Below are positions 26,490 through 34,615 of a stretch of DNA of 64,000 nucleotides, in pieces. The position numbers were made by a program, and so were the translations under genes. The first letter of the stretch is position 1, and each line of letters begins with the position of its first letter. The DNA lies in the NCBI RefSeq assembly GCF_001682855.1, contig NZ_MAQW01000030.1:55275-119274 (forward strand), written 5' to 3'. This DNA is from Bacillus sp. FJAT-27264 (GTDB taxonomy: Bacteria > Bacillota > Bacilli > Paenibacillales > Paenibacillaceae). The notes beneath the pieces were generated by a model, which saw only the letters and a program-made list of their open reading frames with translations, had not been told where the DNA came from and ran no database searches.

Positions 26490-27161
26490 ATGGATAGCTG
26501 CTTATTCATCCACGGCTTCACAGGAGGTGAGCATGAGATTGCTCCGTTGTCCAGCTATATGGAGCAGCATCATTACCGTTCCCGGACATTCACATTGAAG
26601 GGACATGGGGGAACAAGAGCAGATTTGCTTAAGACGAGCCGGCATGACTGGCAGCAAAGCGCTGAAGAGGAGCTAAACACGCTGCTGGCGAGCAATAAGC
26701 GAGTGCATCTGATTGGTTTTTCTACTGGAGCGCTGATCGCTTCCCATCTGTCAGTACGCTACAAGGAGCGGATTGGTTCGCTGACGCTGCTGTCGACGCC
26801 TGTGTTTCCGCTGAATCTTGTGCAAATGATCAAGACGCTGGGCGACCCTGCCATGCTCAAGCAATACATCAGCAAAATTCGCTCCACACCAGCGAAGGCC
26901 ACCAGAGAGTTTCAGCGGCTGGTTCGTGAGAGCTTCGAGATCTATCCGCATATTGAGACACCGACCTTGATTGTGCAGGGCAAACGGGATCATTTGGTCA
27001 AAACTAGAAGCGCCAGTTATCTACACCATACGATCCCCTCGGCCCGCAAGCAGATGCTGATCGCTGGTAAGAGTGGACATATGCTGTGCCATGACGATGA
27101 CAAGGATGAGACAATGCGTGAGGTGCTGCAATTTATTCAAAGCACGGGAACTGAAACCTGA
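26490..27161 (+). CDS. alpha/beta hydrolase, carboxylesterase-like
   Basis: A 223-residue cytoplasmic alpha/beta hydrolase. The oxyanion region is 'LFIHGFTGGEHE' (5-16). The catalytic set is Ser78 in 'GFSTG', Asp167 in 'GKRDHLV' and His197 in 'SGHMLC'. Size and motifs fit the Est30-type monoacylglycerol/carboxylesterase group. ATG 26490 has GAGGGAG a few bases upstream; an ORF beginning at 26341 in another frame is not used. It stands between yunB and the LytH-like peptidase. It converges with the peptidase gene, leaving only 28 bases between the stops. Confidence 0.88.
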   Translation: MDSCLFIHGFTGGEHEIAPLSSYMEQHHYRSRTFTLKGHGGTRADLLKTSRHDWQQSAEEELNTLLASNKRVHLIGFSTGALIASHLSVRYKERIGSLTLLSTPVFPLNLVQMIKTLGDPAMLKQYISKIRSTPAKATREFQRLVRESFEIYPHIETPTLIVQGKRDHLVKTRSASYLHHTIPSARKQMLIAGKSGHMLCHDDDKDETMREVLQFIQSTGTET

Positions 27162-27189
27162 ATTCTCTCCTTATGGACAGGCGCTTTTC

Positions 27190-28281
27190 CTATTTATTTT
27201 TATTACGCCGTGCTCTGTACTCCTGGTTCTCCCATTGTTTAAGCAATGGATAAGGATCAAATGCCCATTCGGTAATCCCTCTGTCTTTGTAAATGCCAAA
27301 ATGCAAATGTGGAGGGAATTTCCCCTGTGTGCCTGGACTGCCATAGCCCGAGCTGCCGACCCAACCGATCGTCTGGCCTGGCTCTACAATATCTCCCTGC
27401 GCGAGCTTCTTGTCATATCCCGTCAGATGGGCGTAGTAATGGTAGCGGTTATCGCTATCGCGTATCCCTATGCGCCAGCCGCCATAACGGTTCCAGCCCT
27501 TCGTCTCCACAATGCCGTAGCAAGTGCTGCGTACAGGCGTACCGTGCGGAGTGAACAGGTCGGTACCTTCATGAATACGTGCTCCGCCCCAGCTGCGTCC
27601 CGTGCCCCAAGTGCTGCGATAGGCATACGTATTTCCCAGTGGCAGTGGAAAAGCGTTCCCGGACAAGTCCAGCCGTCCGAAATGCTCGTACAATTTGGCG
27701 AATTGGTTAATTCGCTGCGAGGCTCGGCCATTATGGTAATATTCCCAAATCGCGATACTGAAATCGCTGGGTGACTGTCCATAATGCAGCAGATGGCGCG
27801 CCATGCTGTAGAGTATATCTGCATCATTGCCTGGGTCGGCCCGGCCGTCCCCTGAGCCATCGGAGCCAAAGCCGCCGAAGAAGCTGATGGATCGTGGCGA
27901 AGTGTCCTCCTGATCAGGATTCAAAGGTCCTGACCATAGGGGAGGCGGGATGGTGATTCCGGTCAGCTTGGTGAGGAGCTGGGGTGCTGTTTTGCTTTTT
28001 TTGGCGATGGTACGCTCATATTGATCAATGGCCGCAAAACGGAACCAGGGGATGCCAGTTGCTGCACTGATTTGCTCATATAGTTCTCTGCGAGCCGACA
28101 GTAAAGCGGCTTTATCGGTGGGAATGACATCCGTTTTGGAACTCACCGATGCTGGGGGGCTTTGTCTTCCCATACTGGCCGCTTGTGCAGCAGGAAGATG
28201 AAGTCCGCTCCATAGAATAGTGGCCGCGGATAAGCACCAGAATGATTTTTGCGCCAGAAGATTGTGAAACAGGGACCGCAT
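27190..28281 (-). CDS. lytH: M23 metallopeptidase, LytH-like (sporulation)
   Basis: A 363-residue exported peptidase. It has a signal peptide (1-34, ending AQA), a helical middle part (about 60-210), and a C-terminal M23 (LytM) domain with zinc motifs 'HEGTD' (about residue 237) and 'HLHFG' (about 327-331). The intervening 'RYHYYAHL' is also typical. In B. subtilis the gene next to yunB and lipA encodes LytH (YunA), an L-Ala-D-Glu endopeptidase that trims cortex peptidoglycan; the same neighbours here support orthology. The start has AAAGGAGG upstream. The gene symbol is given on synteny and domain content, since M23 enzymes are common. Confidence 0.8.
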   Translation of the reverse strand: MRSLFHNLLAQKSFWCLSAATILWSGLHLPAAQAASMGRQSPPASVSSKTDVIPTDKAALLSARRELYEQISAATGIPWFRFAAIDQYERTIAKKSKTAPQLLTKLTGITIPPPLWSGPLNPDQEDTSPRSISFFGGFGSDGSGDGRADPGNDADILYSMARHLLHYGQSPSDFSIAIWEYYHNGRASQRINQFAKLYEHFGRLDLSGNAFPLPLGNTYAYRSTWGTGRSWGGARIHEGTDLFTPHGTPVRSTCYGIVETKGWNRYGGWRIGIRDSDNRYHYYAHLTGYDKKLAQGDIVEPGQTIGWVGSSGYGSPGTQGKFPPHLHFGIYKDRGITEWAFDPYPLLKQWENQEYRARRNKNK

Positions 28282-28503
28282 AGGACTACCTCCTTTGTCC
28301 GGGCATGGTGTTTGTCTTGGAGTGAACCCACTATTGCCTTAAGAAAGGGCCGTTTAGTGTCGCTCTTTTTATATAGATTGAAGCAAATGTGATCGTTTTA
28401 TCCGTTCTTGCCTAAAGGTACCAGACGTACCAAGAGTGCCTTTTGGGCCGCGGGTATTTCTGCCTTGGATTTTTCACAAAAACAGGCATTACCCCGGCGC
28501 ACA

Positions 28504-28512
28504 TGCTATAAT
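28504..28512 (+). promoter_or_regulatory. candidate extended -10 promoter of lipA
   Basis: TGCTATAAT carries the TGn extension and a perfect -10; no clear -35 is seen. It is 64 bases upstream of the start. Confidence 0.5.
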
Positions 28513-28575
28513 ATGAGGCAGCAACTTTAACGCGGCAATCGATTATTACACAGGCGAAAGTGGGGGTTATTCACT

Positions 28576-29481
28576 TTGACTACAAAAGGCGCTAAACAAC
28601 CCAAGCCGGATTGGATTAAAATCAAGCTAACTACCGGTGATAACTACCAGGATATTAAAAGCATGATGCGTTCTAAAACTTTGCATACGGTATGCGAGGA
28701 GGCTCGTTGTCCAAACATTTATGAATGCTGGGCCAACCGGACAGCAACGTTTATGATTTTGGGTGATATTTGTACACGGGCCTGTCGTTTTTGCGCAGTT
28801 AATACAGGTATGCCAACAGAGCTGGATTTGCAAGAGCCTGAGCGTGTGGCTGAAGCCGCAGAAAGCATGGGTCTGCGCCACTGTGTTGTGACGAGTGTAG
28901 CCAGAGATGATTTGAAGGATGGCGGTGCACAGATTTTTGCCGAGACTGTTGCGGCGATTCGTAAGCGTCTTCCTCTCTGTAGTGTGGAAGTGTTAATCCC
29001 CGACTTCCTGGGTGACCGGGACAGCCTGGAGATTGTGATGAACAGTAAGCCGGATATTCTAAATCACAATATTGAGACCGTAGAGCGGATGTCTGACCGT
29101 GTCCGGGCCAAAGCCAAGTATCGCCGCTCCTTGGAGCTGCTTAAGCAGGCTAAGGAGATGCAACCTGAGATTCCTACCAAATCCAGCATTATGCTGGGTG
29201 TAGGAGAGGAGTGGGATGAGATTTTGCAGGCGATGGACGACCTTCGTGCCGTGGACTGCGATATTCTCACGCTTGGTCAGTACCTGCAGCCTTCACCGAA
29301 GCATTTGAATGTGGAGAAATACTATCCGCCTGAAGAATTTGCCCGGTTGAAGGAAGAGGGCATGAAGCGTGGCTTCAGCCACGTTGAATCTGGCCCGTTA
29401 GTGCGCAGCTCCTACCACGCGCATGAGCAGGTCAAATCAGCCGCTAATGCCCGTGAGGAGCGTGCGGTGACTTTGGGCTAA
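28576..29481 (+). CDS. lipA: lipoyl synthase
   Basis: A 301-residue radical-SAM enzyme that inserts two sulfurs into octanoyl groups on lipoyl domains. The auxiliary [4Fe-4S] cluster Cys are 40, 45 and 51 ('CEEARCPNIYEC'), and the radical-SAM Cys are 66, 70 and 73 ('CTRACRFC'). 'NHNIETVERM' and 'SGPLVRSSYHA' complete the family pattern. Start TTG 28576 lies about 10 bases after GGGGG. It stands as a single gene divergent from the LytH-like peptidase. Directly after its stop begins a tandem hairpin array. Confidence 0.96.
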   Translation: MTTKGAKQPKPDWIKIKLTTGDNYQDIKSMMRSKTLHTVCEEARCPNIYECWANRTATFMILGDICTRACRFCAVNTGMPTELDLQEPERVAEAAESMGLRHCVVTSVARDDLKDGGAQIFAETVAAIRKRLPLCSVEVLIPDFLGDRDSLEIVMNSKPDILNHNIETVERMSDRVRAKAKYRRSLELLKQAKEMQPEIPTKSSIMLGVGEEWDEILQAMDDLRAVDCDILTLGQYLQPSPKHLNVEKYYPPEEFARLKEEGMKRGFSHVESGPLVRSSYHAHEQVKSAANAREERAVTLG

Positions 29482-29700
29482 TCGTGACGAAGTCACGAAG
29501 GCTCTAAGCTGTTCGGTTTCCGTGACGGAGTCACGAAGGTTTTCAGCTGTTCGGTATCCGTGACATAGTCACGAAGGTTTTCAGCTGTTCGGTTTCCGTG
29601 GTGTAGTCACGAAGATTTTCAGCTGTTAGGTATCCGTGATGTAAGTCACGAAGAAGTTTTAAATCTCTTGTGTTTCCCGTGACGTAGTCACGAAAAATGA
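29482..29700. repeat. tandem 38-bp repeat with internal hairpins, after lipA
   Basis: Four nearly equal 38-bp units begin at 29482, 29520, 29558 and 29596, and two shortened or diverged units begin at 29634 and 29677. Most contain CGTGAC-NNN-GTCACG, a six-base inverted repeat with a three-base loop, followed by a (T/C)AGCTGTTcGGT spacer. The array starts on the base after the lipA stop codon. Confidence 0.85.
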
Positions 29701-29840
29701 TGGAGAGCTGAAAGAGCGACAGCGATTTGAAGCTTTCCAATAAACTAAGCATAGCGAGGCGAGGCCATCGGCCAGCGGAGCGAGCGCAAGGCAGCTAAGG
29801 AGCGTTAGCGTACTTAGCTAGTCCCTCTGTGCTCCCAGCT

Positions 29841-29997
29841 AGCGTTGATGGAGTCATGGAGGGGATTTTGGAACTGGAGGAGCGTAGCGCTCGCCTTTGT
29901 GGTCCAATTTCAACCGCATAGCGGTTACAAATGAAGAAATTGGACCACAACAGCGACCGTAAGTCCAAAATTCCCGCAATGACGGCCGATCAACGCT
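29841..29997. repeat. nested imperfect inverted repeat, about 157 bp
   Basis: Successive arms pair from the outside in: AGCGTTGAT (29841) with ATCAACGCT (29989); TCAT (29854) with ATGA (29979); GGGGATTTTGGA (29861) with TCCAAAATTCCC (29964, one mismatch); TTGTGGTCCAATTTC (29897) with GAAATTGGACCACAA (29936, perfect 15 bp); AACCGC (29912) with GCGGTT (29921). No coding frame is seen. It lies in the 550-base gap between lipA and yutD. Confidence 0.8.
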
Positions 29998-30031
29998 CCC
30001 CTCTTCTAATGAAAGGCAGGCGACAAAAAGC

Positions 30032-30748
30032 TTGATCGTTATAGGCGGAAAAGGCTACGAGCTGATGCTGGACCACAAAGACGGATGGAATCCGGAGGCT
30101 TTTCGCGGGAGATACAGCGAAGTGCTGGAACGATACGATTACATCGTCGGCGACTGGGGTTACAGCCAATTGCGTCTGAAGGGCTTTTACCGGGACAACC
30201 ATCCAAAGGTTAACCGGGATACAGCGATTTCAGGCATGGTGGATTACATTAATGAATACTGCAATTTTGGCTGCGCCTATTTTGTGCTGCAAAAATCGAA
30301 AGAACAGCCAAAAGAAGGCACATACAAGGATATTCTGATCAAAGATCCGCAGATTCAGATTGCGGAGAATGAGCCATCAGAAGAGGTAACGGAAGAACCG
30401 GCTGCTCGCCAAACGTCGGCCCGGGAAAATACAGGACGTGAGCATTCAGGAAGAGCCCATTCCAATTCTTCTAAAGAAACGTCTGGAAAAGACAATCAAG
30501 TGAAGGATAGACCTGTCCGGGAGCATCAAAGCAAGAATCATCGTGCTAAAGAGGGACAAGGGAAGAAACCGGGCCGGGATCGGGATCGTGACTCCCAAGG
30601 AAAGCGGGAAGGGCAGCCGCCAAGCGGCCAGCAGAACCCACAGAACGCTCCAAAGCCTCAAAACCAGCAAAACCAGCAAAACCAGCAAAACCAGCAAAAC
30701 CAGCAAAAACCTCAAGCTTCCCAAGCTTCTCAGGACCCTCAGGGTTAA
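30032..30748 (+). CDS. yutD: YutD family protein with long charged C-terminal tail
   Basis: A 238-residue protein. Residues 1-100 are the conserved YutD (DUF1027) domain ('GKGYELMLDHKDGWNPEAFRGRYSEVL..YDYIVGDWGYSQLRLKGFY', 'YINEYCNFGCAYFVLQK'). Residues 105-238 are a low-complexity hydrophilic tail rich in Glu, Arg, Lys, Ser, then Gln/Asn, which B. subtilis YutD (about 100 residues) lacks. The tail ends in a Gln-Asn-Gln run coded by a nine-base tandem repeat. Start TTG 30032 with AAAGG upstream. The function of YutD is not firmly known; the position next to lipA is conserved in Bacillales. Confidence 0.85.
   Translation: MIVIGGKGYELMLDHKDGWNPEAFRGRYSEVLERYDYIVGDWGYSQLRLKGFYRDNHPKVNRDTAISGMVDYINEYCNFGCAYFVLQKSKEQPKEGTYKDILIKDPQIQIAENEPSEEVTEEPAARQTSARENTGREHSGRAHSNSSKETSGKDNQVKDRPVREHQSKNHRAKEGQGKKPGRDRDRDSQGKREGQPPSGQQNPQNAPKPQNQQNQQNQQNQQNQQKPQASQASQDPQG
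30662..30706 (+). repeat. five copies of 9-bp AACCAGCAA inside yutD
   Basis: Exact tandem repeat coding the Asn-Gln-Gln run of the tail; it could gain or lose units by replication slippage without frameshift. Confidence 0.95.
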
Positions 30749-30796
30749 GAAGGGCTTGGAAAGACCATGCACCTTCTAATATCATTTATGTAATCA

Positions 30797-30843
30797 AAAG
30801 GGACTGTTCCACTGTAGTAATACTACAGGAGAACAGTCCCTTT
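30797..30843. terminator. bidirectional terminator between yutD and S41 peptidase
   Basis: AAAGGGACTGTTC (30797-30809) pairs with GAACAGTCCCTTT (30831-30843), with inner CTGTAGTA/TACTACAG. It lies between convergent genes. Confidence 0.85.
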
Positions 30844-30857
30844 AGTTTGGAGAATGT

Positions 30858-32294
30858 TTATTTTACAGATAATTTCAATTTGTTCTGGGTAGCATTATAG
30901 GTCCACGCCAGTGCAGGGAATTTCTGCTTGAAGGCGTTCAGATCAATATAGGTCTCGCCATCTTTGGAGAGGGCAGCCTTAGAGGCGATGGAGAATCCGG
31001 AAGACACACCTGCAACGTTAGTCACGATAACTTTTTTATTCTTAGCGTCCCATGCGATTTCACCCTCCACGAGAGAGGAAAGCACGCGTGCAGAAGCATA
31101 AATAGTGCTCCCTTGTTTGATTAAGCCAACGTTTCCGGCAAAAGGAACGCCATTGATATCCAGGATATGATTATCCCCTGAAGCTTCAATCGTGGACAAC
31201 CCCGCAATTTTAAGTGCGGTGATCAACTGTGCCGTTTTACCCTGCACTTCAATGGTTGGAGTAAGTCCGATGTGATTAAAATCTTCCTTAGTAGGCGTCA
31301 GATATTTCTGTGTGGTCAGCTTAAGCATGTCGCCATTGGACATGGGCAGAAGACTCTGGATACGCGCCTTCCCGAAGGAACGGGTACCAACAACAGTGGC
31401 AATCTTGTTATCCCGCAGCGCGCCGGTCAGAGCTTCAGAAGCACTGGCTGTATAAGCATTTGTTAGAATAACAACCGGTACCCCTATTTTACTGCCATTC
31501 GTAATGGTTACCGGAGTCAGCTTACCAGTCTGGTCCGAGGTGTACATCATGATGCCCTTGTCCATGAACATGGAAGCAATGTTGTAAGCGGAATCCATAT
31601 AGCCACCCACGTTATCACGAAGATCCAGCACCATCGATTTCATGCCTGCCGTACGCATTTTTTTCAATACTTGGGCAAATTCCTCGTCTGCGGTTTGGGT
31701 AAAGCCGCTTAGGCTGACATAAGCGATTTTGGGGCCAATGATCTGGCCGGTTACAGCAGTTGAAGCAATCTCTCCCCGTGTCACGCGAATAGATTTGGAA
31801 ACGCCGTCACGTTGAACGAGCAGGGTCACTTTGGTCCCCGGCGCTCCGCTCAGCTCATCACCTTCTGTCTCTTCGACGGGTACGCCATCCACTTTGAGGA
31901 TGACATCACCACGTTTCAGACCGGCTTTCTCCGCAGGTGATCCTGCAATAACCTCTTCAATATACAGCTCAGTAGTTGTATATTGCAGTCTGACCCCGAT
32001 GCCTACAAATTCTAGATCAACCTGATGGGAGAAGTCAGCCGCCTCGTTGGCATCGAAATATTGGCTGTACGGATCATCCAGTGTGTTGACCATGCCATCG
32101 ATGGCGCCGCGGATCAAAGTATCCTTGTCTACACCTGAAAGATTATAGTTCTCCAGGTATTGCATAACTTCGTTGATGAGGTCCTCATTCGAGGCCGCCT
32201 TGGCAGATTCGGCTGCTGAAGCAACCGGTGCCAGCACAAGCGTCAGAGCCAGGCAGCCGCTAAGAAGAGCGGTCATAACTTTTCCGGATTTCAT
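30858..32294 (-). CDS. S41 carboxyl-terminal processing peptidase with C-terminal stalk domain
   Basis: A 478-residue exported serine peptidase of the CtpA/CtpB family. It has a signal peptide (1-28), helical N-terminus (30-85, 'MVNTLDDPYSQYF'), PDZ domain (about 92-172, 'SPAEKAGLKRGDVILKVDG') and catalytic core (175-350) with Ser284 in 'TASASEA' and Lys309 in 'SFGKARIQ'. Residues about 375-478 form a copper-amine-oxidase N-terminal-like stalk repeat, not usual in CtpB. 'LDLRDNVGG' replaces the common 'LDLRNNPGG'. ATG 32294 is preferred, as the signal peptide then starts normally; GTG 32303 is the alternative. A stalk-domain protein gene precedes it on the same strand, 30 bases upstream. Confidence 0.88.
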   Translation of the reverse strand: MKSGKVMTALLSGCLALTLVLAPVASAAESAKAASNEDLINEVMQYLENYNLSGVDKDTLIRGAIDGMVNTLDDPYSQYFDANEAADFSHQVDLEFVGIGVRLQYTTTELYIEEVIAGSPAEKAGLKRGDVILKVDGVPVEETEGDELSGAPGTKVTLLVQRDGVSKSIRVTRGEIASTAVTGQIIGPKIAYVSLSGFTQTADEEFAQVLKKMRTAGMKSMVLDLRDNVGGYMDSAYNIASMFMDKGIMMYTSDQTGKLTPVTITNGSKIGVPVVILTNAYTASASEALTGALRDNKIATVVGTRSFGKARIQSLLPMSNGDMLKLTTQKYLTPTKEDFNHIGLTPTIEVQGKTAQLITALKIAGLSTIEASGDNHILDINGVPFAGNVGLIKQGSTIYASARVLSSLVEGEIAWDAKNKKVIVTNVAGVSSGFSIASKAALSKDGETYIDLNAFKQKFPALAWTYNATQNKLKLSVK

Positions 32295-32324
32295 AAAATG
32301 CACACGCCCTTTTTATAGATAATT

Positions 32325-33503
32325 TTAAAGTTGCTTGTTGGAAACCACATAGCTGGTATCGATGGTCCATTTTCCATTGGTCGATTTGGATAGAACGTAG
32401 ATCGATCCCGTTTGGAAGCTGGTTCTCTCGCTTGCTTCTTTTACCTTACTCTCTACATAGACAGCGGCTTCCCCGGCATTATAGTAGAAGATATTAGAGA
32501 CGATCGGGGTATAAGTAATATCATAGGAATCGAAGAACTCTTCGAAATCACCTATAAGGGACTCGTCATTTTCTGCTCCGTTTGACGTCATTGTTGTTAC
32601 AACCTTCTTGGCATTTTTCTCATTCATGAACTTGAAATATTGCGTAAGGTTATTCAGAATGGCTACGGAATCGTCTTGAGGCACATTTGCAGGCTTCAGG
32701 CCTTGCTCACGAGTTAGGAGAACAACGTTGTCCTGGCTTTCTACCTCGGAGATTTTCCATTTTCCACCTAGTCGAACAAGGGTATACAGGTATTCGTATT
32801 GCTGATCAGGGAAGTAGGTTCCTCCTGTCCGGCGATTCGTTTCCGTTGTATAGACCGTTGCTTCATTGGCTTTTAAATCGATGATTTCCACATTATCAAT
32901 AGTAGTGCTTTGATCGTATCTCGTAAATTGGTCCTTAAGGTCTGTAATCGAATCATCGCTAATGGAGTCTGGATCAACCAGGGAGAAGTATTTCTCGGCA
33001 TTTTTTTCATTGTGGTACTTGTTGGCCAGTTTGATTACTTCTGTAATCGCTATGGCTTCAGCAGTGGGGTCAGTAGTTGAGGCTTGAATGTTGACCGTAC
33101 GGGAAGATGGATTCCATACAGCTGTTCCGCCTGTCGCTTCAGCTATGAAACGTAGGGGTATGTATGTGGTTCCTGCCTTGGCTACAGGTGCAATGGGGAG
33201 CTTGGAAGCTGTTCCGTTAACCATGGCTACCTTGCTGCCGATTTTAAGGCTGACGGACAGGCTCTTTCCTGTGCCGGTGACGGTTCCAGTCTTGGCGTCC
33301 CACAGTACATTAAGTCCTAGTTTTTCGAAAACAACCCGGAAAGGAACCAGTATGGTGTTATTTTGCAGATATGGAGCCCCTGACGCAAAAGGGACCTTGC
33401 TGCCATTAATGTAGACTTCAATTGGTTTCTCGGCCGCAAAAGCGGGAATGGCCATAACGAGGGCTAGTAGACTCGCGACCATAATGGTTAATAATTTTTT
33501 CAA
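32325..33503 (-). CDS. secreted stalk-domain protein (copper amine oxidase N-terminal-like)
   Basis: A 392-residue exported protein. It starts at TTG 33503, eight bases after AAAGGAG; the longer frame to 33548 has no such site. The signal peptide ends near residue 24 (AFAAE). A stalk domain of about 120 residues follows ('VYINGSKVPF', 'ILVPFRVVFEKLGLNVLWDAKTGTVTG', 'IPLRFIAEATGGTAVWN'). Then come two similar alpha/beta units (about 150-270 and 275-390), each beginning with a helix followed by 'KNA.K....' and 'Y....', like NTF2/SnoaL-type folds. It is in tandem with the S41 peptidase and shares the stalk domain with it, so they may act in the same wall-associated place. Confidence 0.8.
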   Translation of the reverse strand: MKKLLTIMVASLLALVMAIPAFAAEKPIEVYINGSKVPFASGAPYLQNNTILVPFRVVFEKLGLNVLWDAKTGTVTGTGKSLSVSLKIGSKVAMVNGTASKLPIAPVAKAGTTYIPLRFIAEATGGTAVWNPSSRTVNIQASTTDPTAEAIAITEVIKLANKYHNEKNAEKYFSLVDPDSISDDSITDLKDQFTRYDQSTTIDNVEIIDLKANEATVYTTETNRRTGGTYFPDQQYEYLYTLVRLGGKWKISEVESQDNVVLLTREQGLKPANVPQDDSVAILNNLTQYFKFMNEKNAKKVVTTMTSNGAENDESLIGDFEEFFDSYDITYTPIVSNIFYYNAGEAAVYVESKVKEASERTSFQTGSIYVLSKSTNGKWTIDTSYVVSNKQL

Positions 33504-33614
33504 CAGATTCTCTCCTTTGATATGGAACACTTTGTAAAATAGGCTCATTATACCATTTGAATTCTCTCTAGTCTATCGAATCATGTTAGCTGTATTCCAT
33601 AGTTTTGTCAGCAT

Positions 33615-33646
33615 GAAAAAGCCGGAGATATAGTCATCCCCGGCCC
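33615..33646 (-). terminator. terminator after nadK
   Basis: On the minus strand GCCGGGGAT and ATCTCCGGC form a stem followed by TTTTT. A second imperfect hairpin (GGTCAAA...TTTGACC, about 33667-33700) overlaps the nadK stop. Confidence 0.7.
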
Positions 33647-33698
33647 TTGTGTTTAGTAGAATTTTGTGGGTCAAAACTGGGCCGTCCCGGTGTTTGAC

Positions 33699-34502
33699 CT
33701 AGACGAGAAAAGCTTCGCGAACACGGTTCCAGAACGGGAACGGGCGGTAGCGGGCAAAGCTGATTTTTTTGGCGGATACCTGACAGCGCACGGAAATCAG
33801 ATCATCGACCGGTATATTGACATGGTCTACTGTTAACAGAAGACGCTGCTCTTTGCGTGAAAAGATATCGGTGTGATGATGCTTCGGCAGCAGTAGTGGT
33901 GAACCCATCGTACGGAACACACGATTGTTGATAGAAGCAATTTCTGAAATCTGCAGGGCCTCAATGGTAGGATGAACCATAGCACCGCCAAGGCTTTTAT
34001 TATATGCGGTACTGCCGGAAGGGGTGGAGATACAAATTCCGTCCCCCCGAAACATCTCAAACGACACGTCATTAATGTCAATCTGGATGACTACGGTACC
34101 ATCCACCCCTTTAAGAGTGAATTCATTCAGCGCGATGTGGGAGGTGGACCCGGATTTCTTGTGAATTTCCAGTTCCAACAGAGGGTACTGCACAATTCTC
34201 GGCTTAGTCGGATTTCCTTCTCCCACCCCGCACATATAGTCGATCAGAGTAGGCAACTCCTGCGCCTTCCAGTCTGCATAGAAGCCGAGGTGGCCTGTAT
34301 GCACGCCTACAAACGCCAGATTCGGAATGCGGTCGATAAAGGTGTGGAAAGCATGAAGCATCGTGCCGTCGCCGCCAATCGAGATGACAATCTCTGGGGA
34401 CTCGGCATCCAGCTCCAGGTTTCTCTCCGCCGCCAGCTTGTGAAATTGCTCCGCAAGATTGATGGACAGTTCATCACCGCGGTCCAGAACATAATATCTC
34501 AA
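33699..34502 (-). CDS. nadK: NAD kinase
   Basis: A 267-residue NAD kinase that makes NADP from NAD and ATP. The diagnostic 'GGDGT' is at residues 43-47, followed by 'GVHTGHLGFYADW', 'LNEFTLK' and 'GDGICISTPSGSTAYNKSLGGAMVHP'. Start TTG 34502 has AAAGGAG eight bases upstream. Length fits the short NadK subgroup of Bacillales. It is the last gene before the hairpins on the minus strand, following ylbJ after about 110 bases. Confidence 0.95.
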   Translation of the reverse strand: MRYYVLDRGDELSINLAEQFHKLAAERNLELDAESPEIVISIGGDGTMLHAFHTFIDRIPNLAFVGVHTGHLGFYADWKAQELPTLIDYMCGVGEGNPTKPRIVQYPLLELEIHKKSGSTSHIALNEFTLKGVDGTVVIQIDINDVSFEMFRGDGICISTPSGSTAYNKSLGGAMVHPTIEALQISEIASINNRVFRTMGSPLLLPKHHHTDIFSRKEQRLLLTVDHVNIPVDDLISVRCQVSAKKISFARYRPFPFWNRVREAFLV

Positions 34503-34615
34503 GATGTACAGGCTCCTTTGTTTAATTCAGTCATACACCGATCATAATCAATCTTGATGCGGAACACAATATTTGAGGGTGTAAAAGACTAAAGCTGACC
34601 GCAGAGCCTCAGCGG

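Noticed and set aside
26341..26598. Plus-strand ORF of 85 codons before the esterase
   Set aside because: It overlaps the esterase start in another frame and covers the palindrome cluster; no ribosome binding site.
29482..29700. Tandem repeat considered as a CRISPR array
   Set aside because: The sequence between the palindromes is also repeated, the period is only 38 bp, and no cas genes are in the window.
30446..30785. Long minus-strand ORFs opposite yutD with Leu-Val-Leu or Gly-Phe-Ala repeats
   Set aside because: They are the antisense reading of the 9-bp repeat in the yutD tail; no ribosome binding site and no composition typical of the organism.
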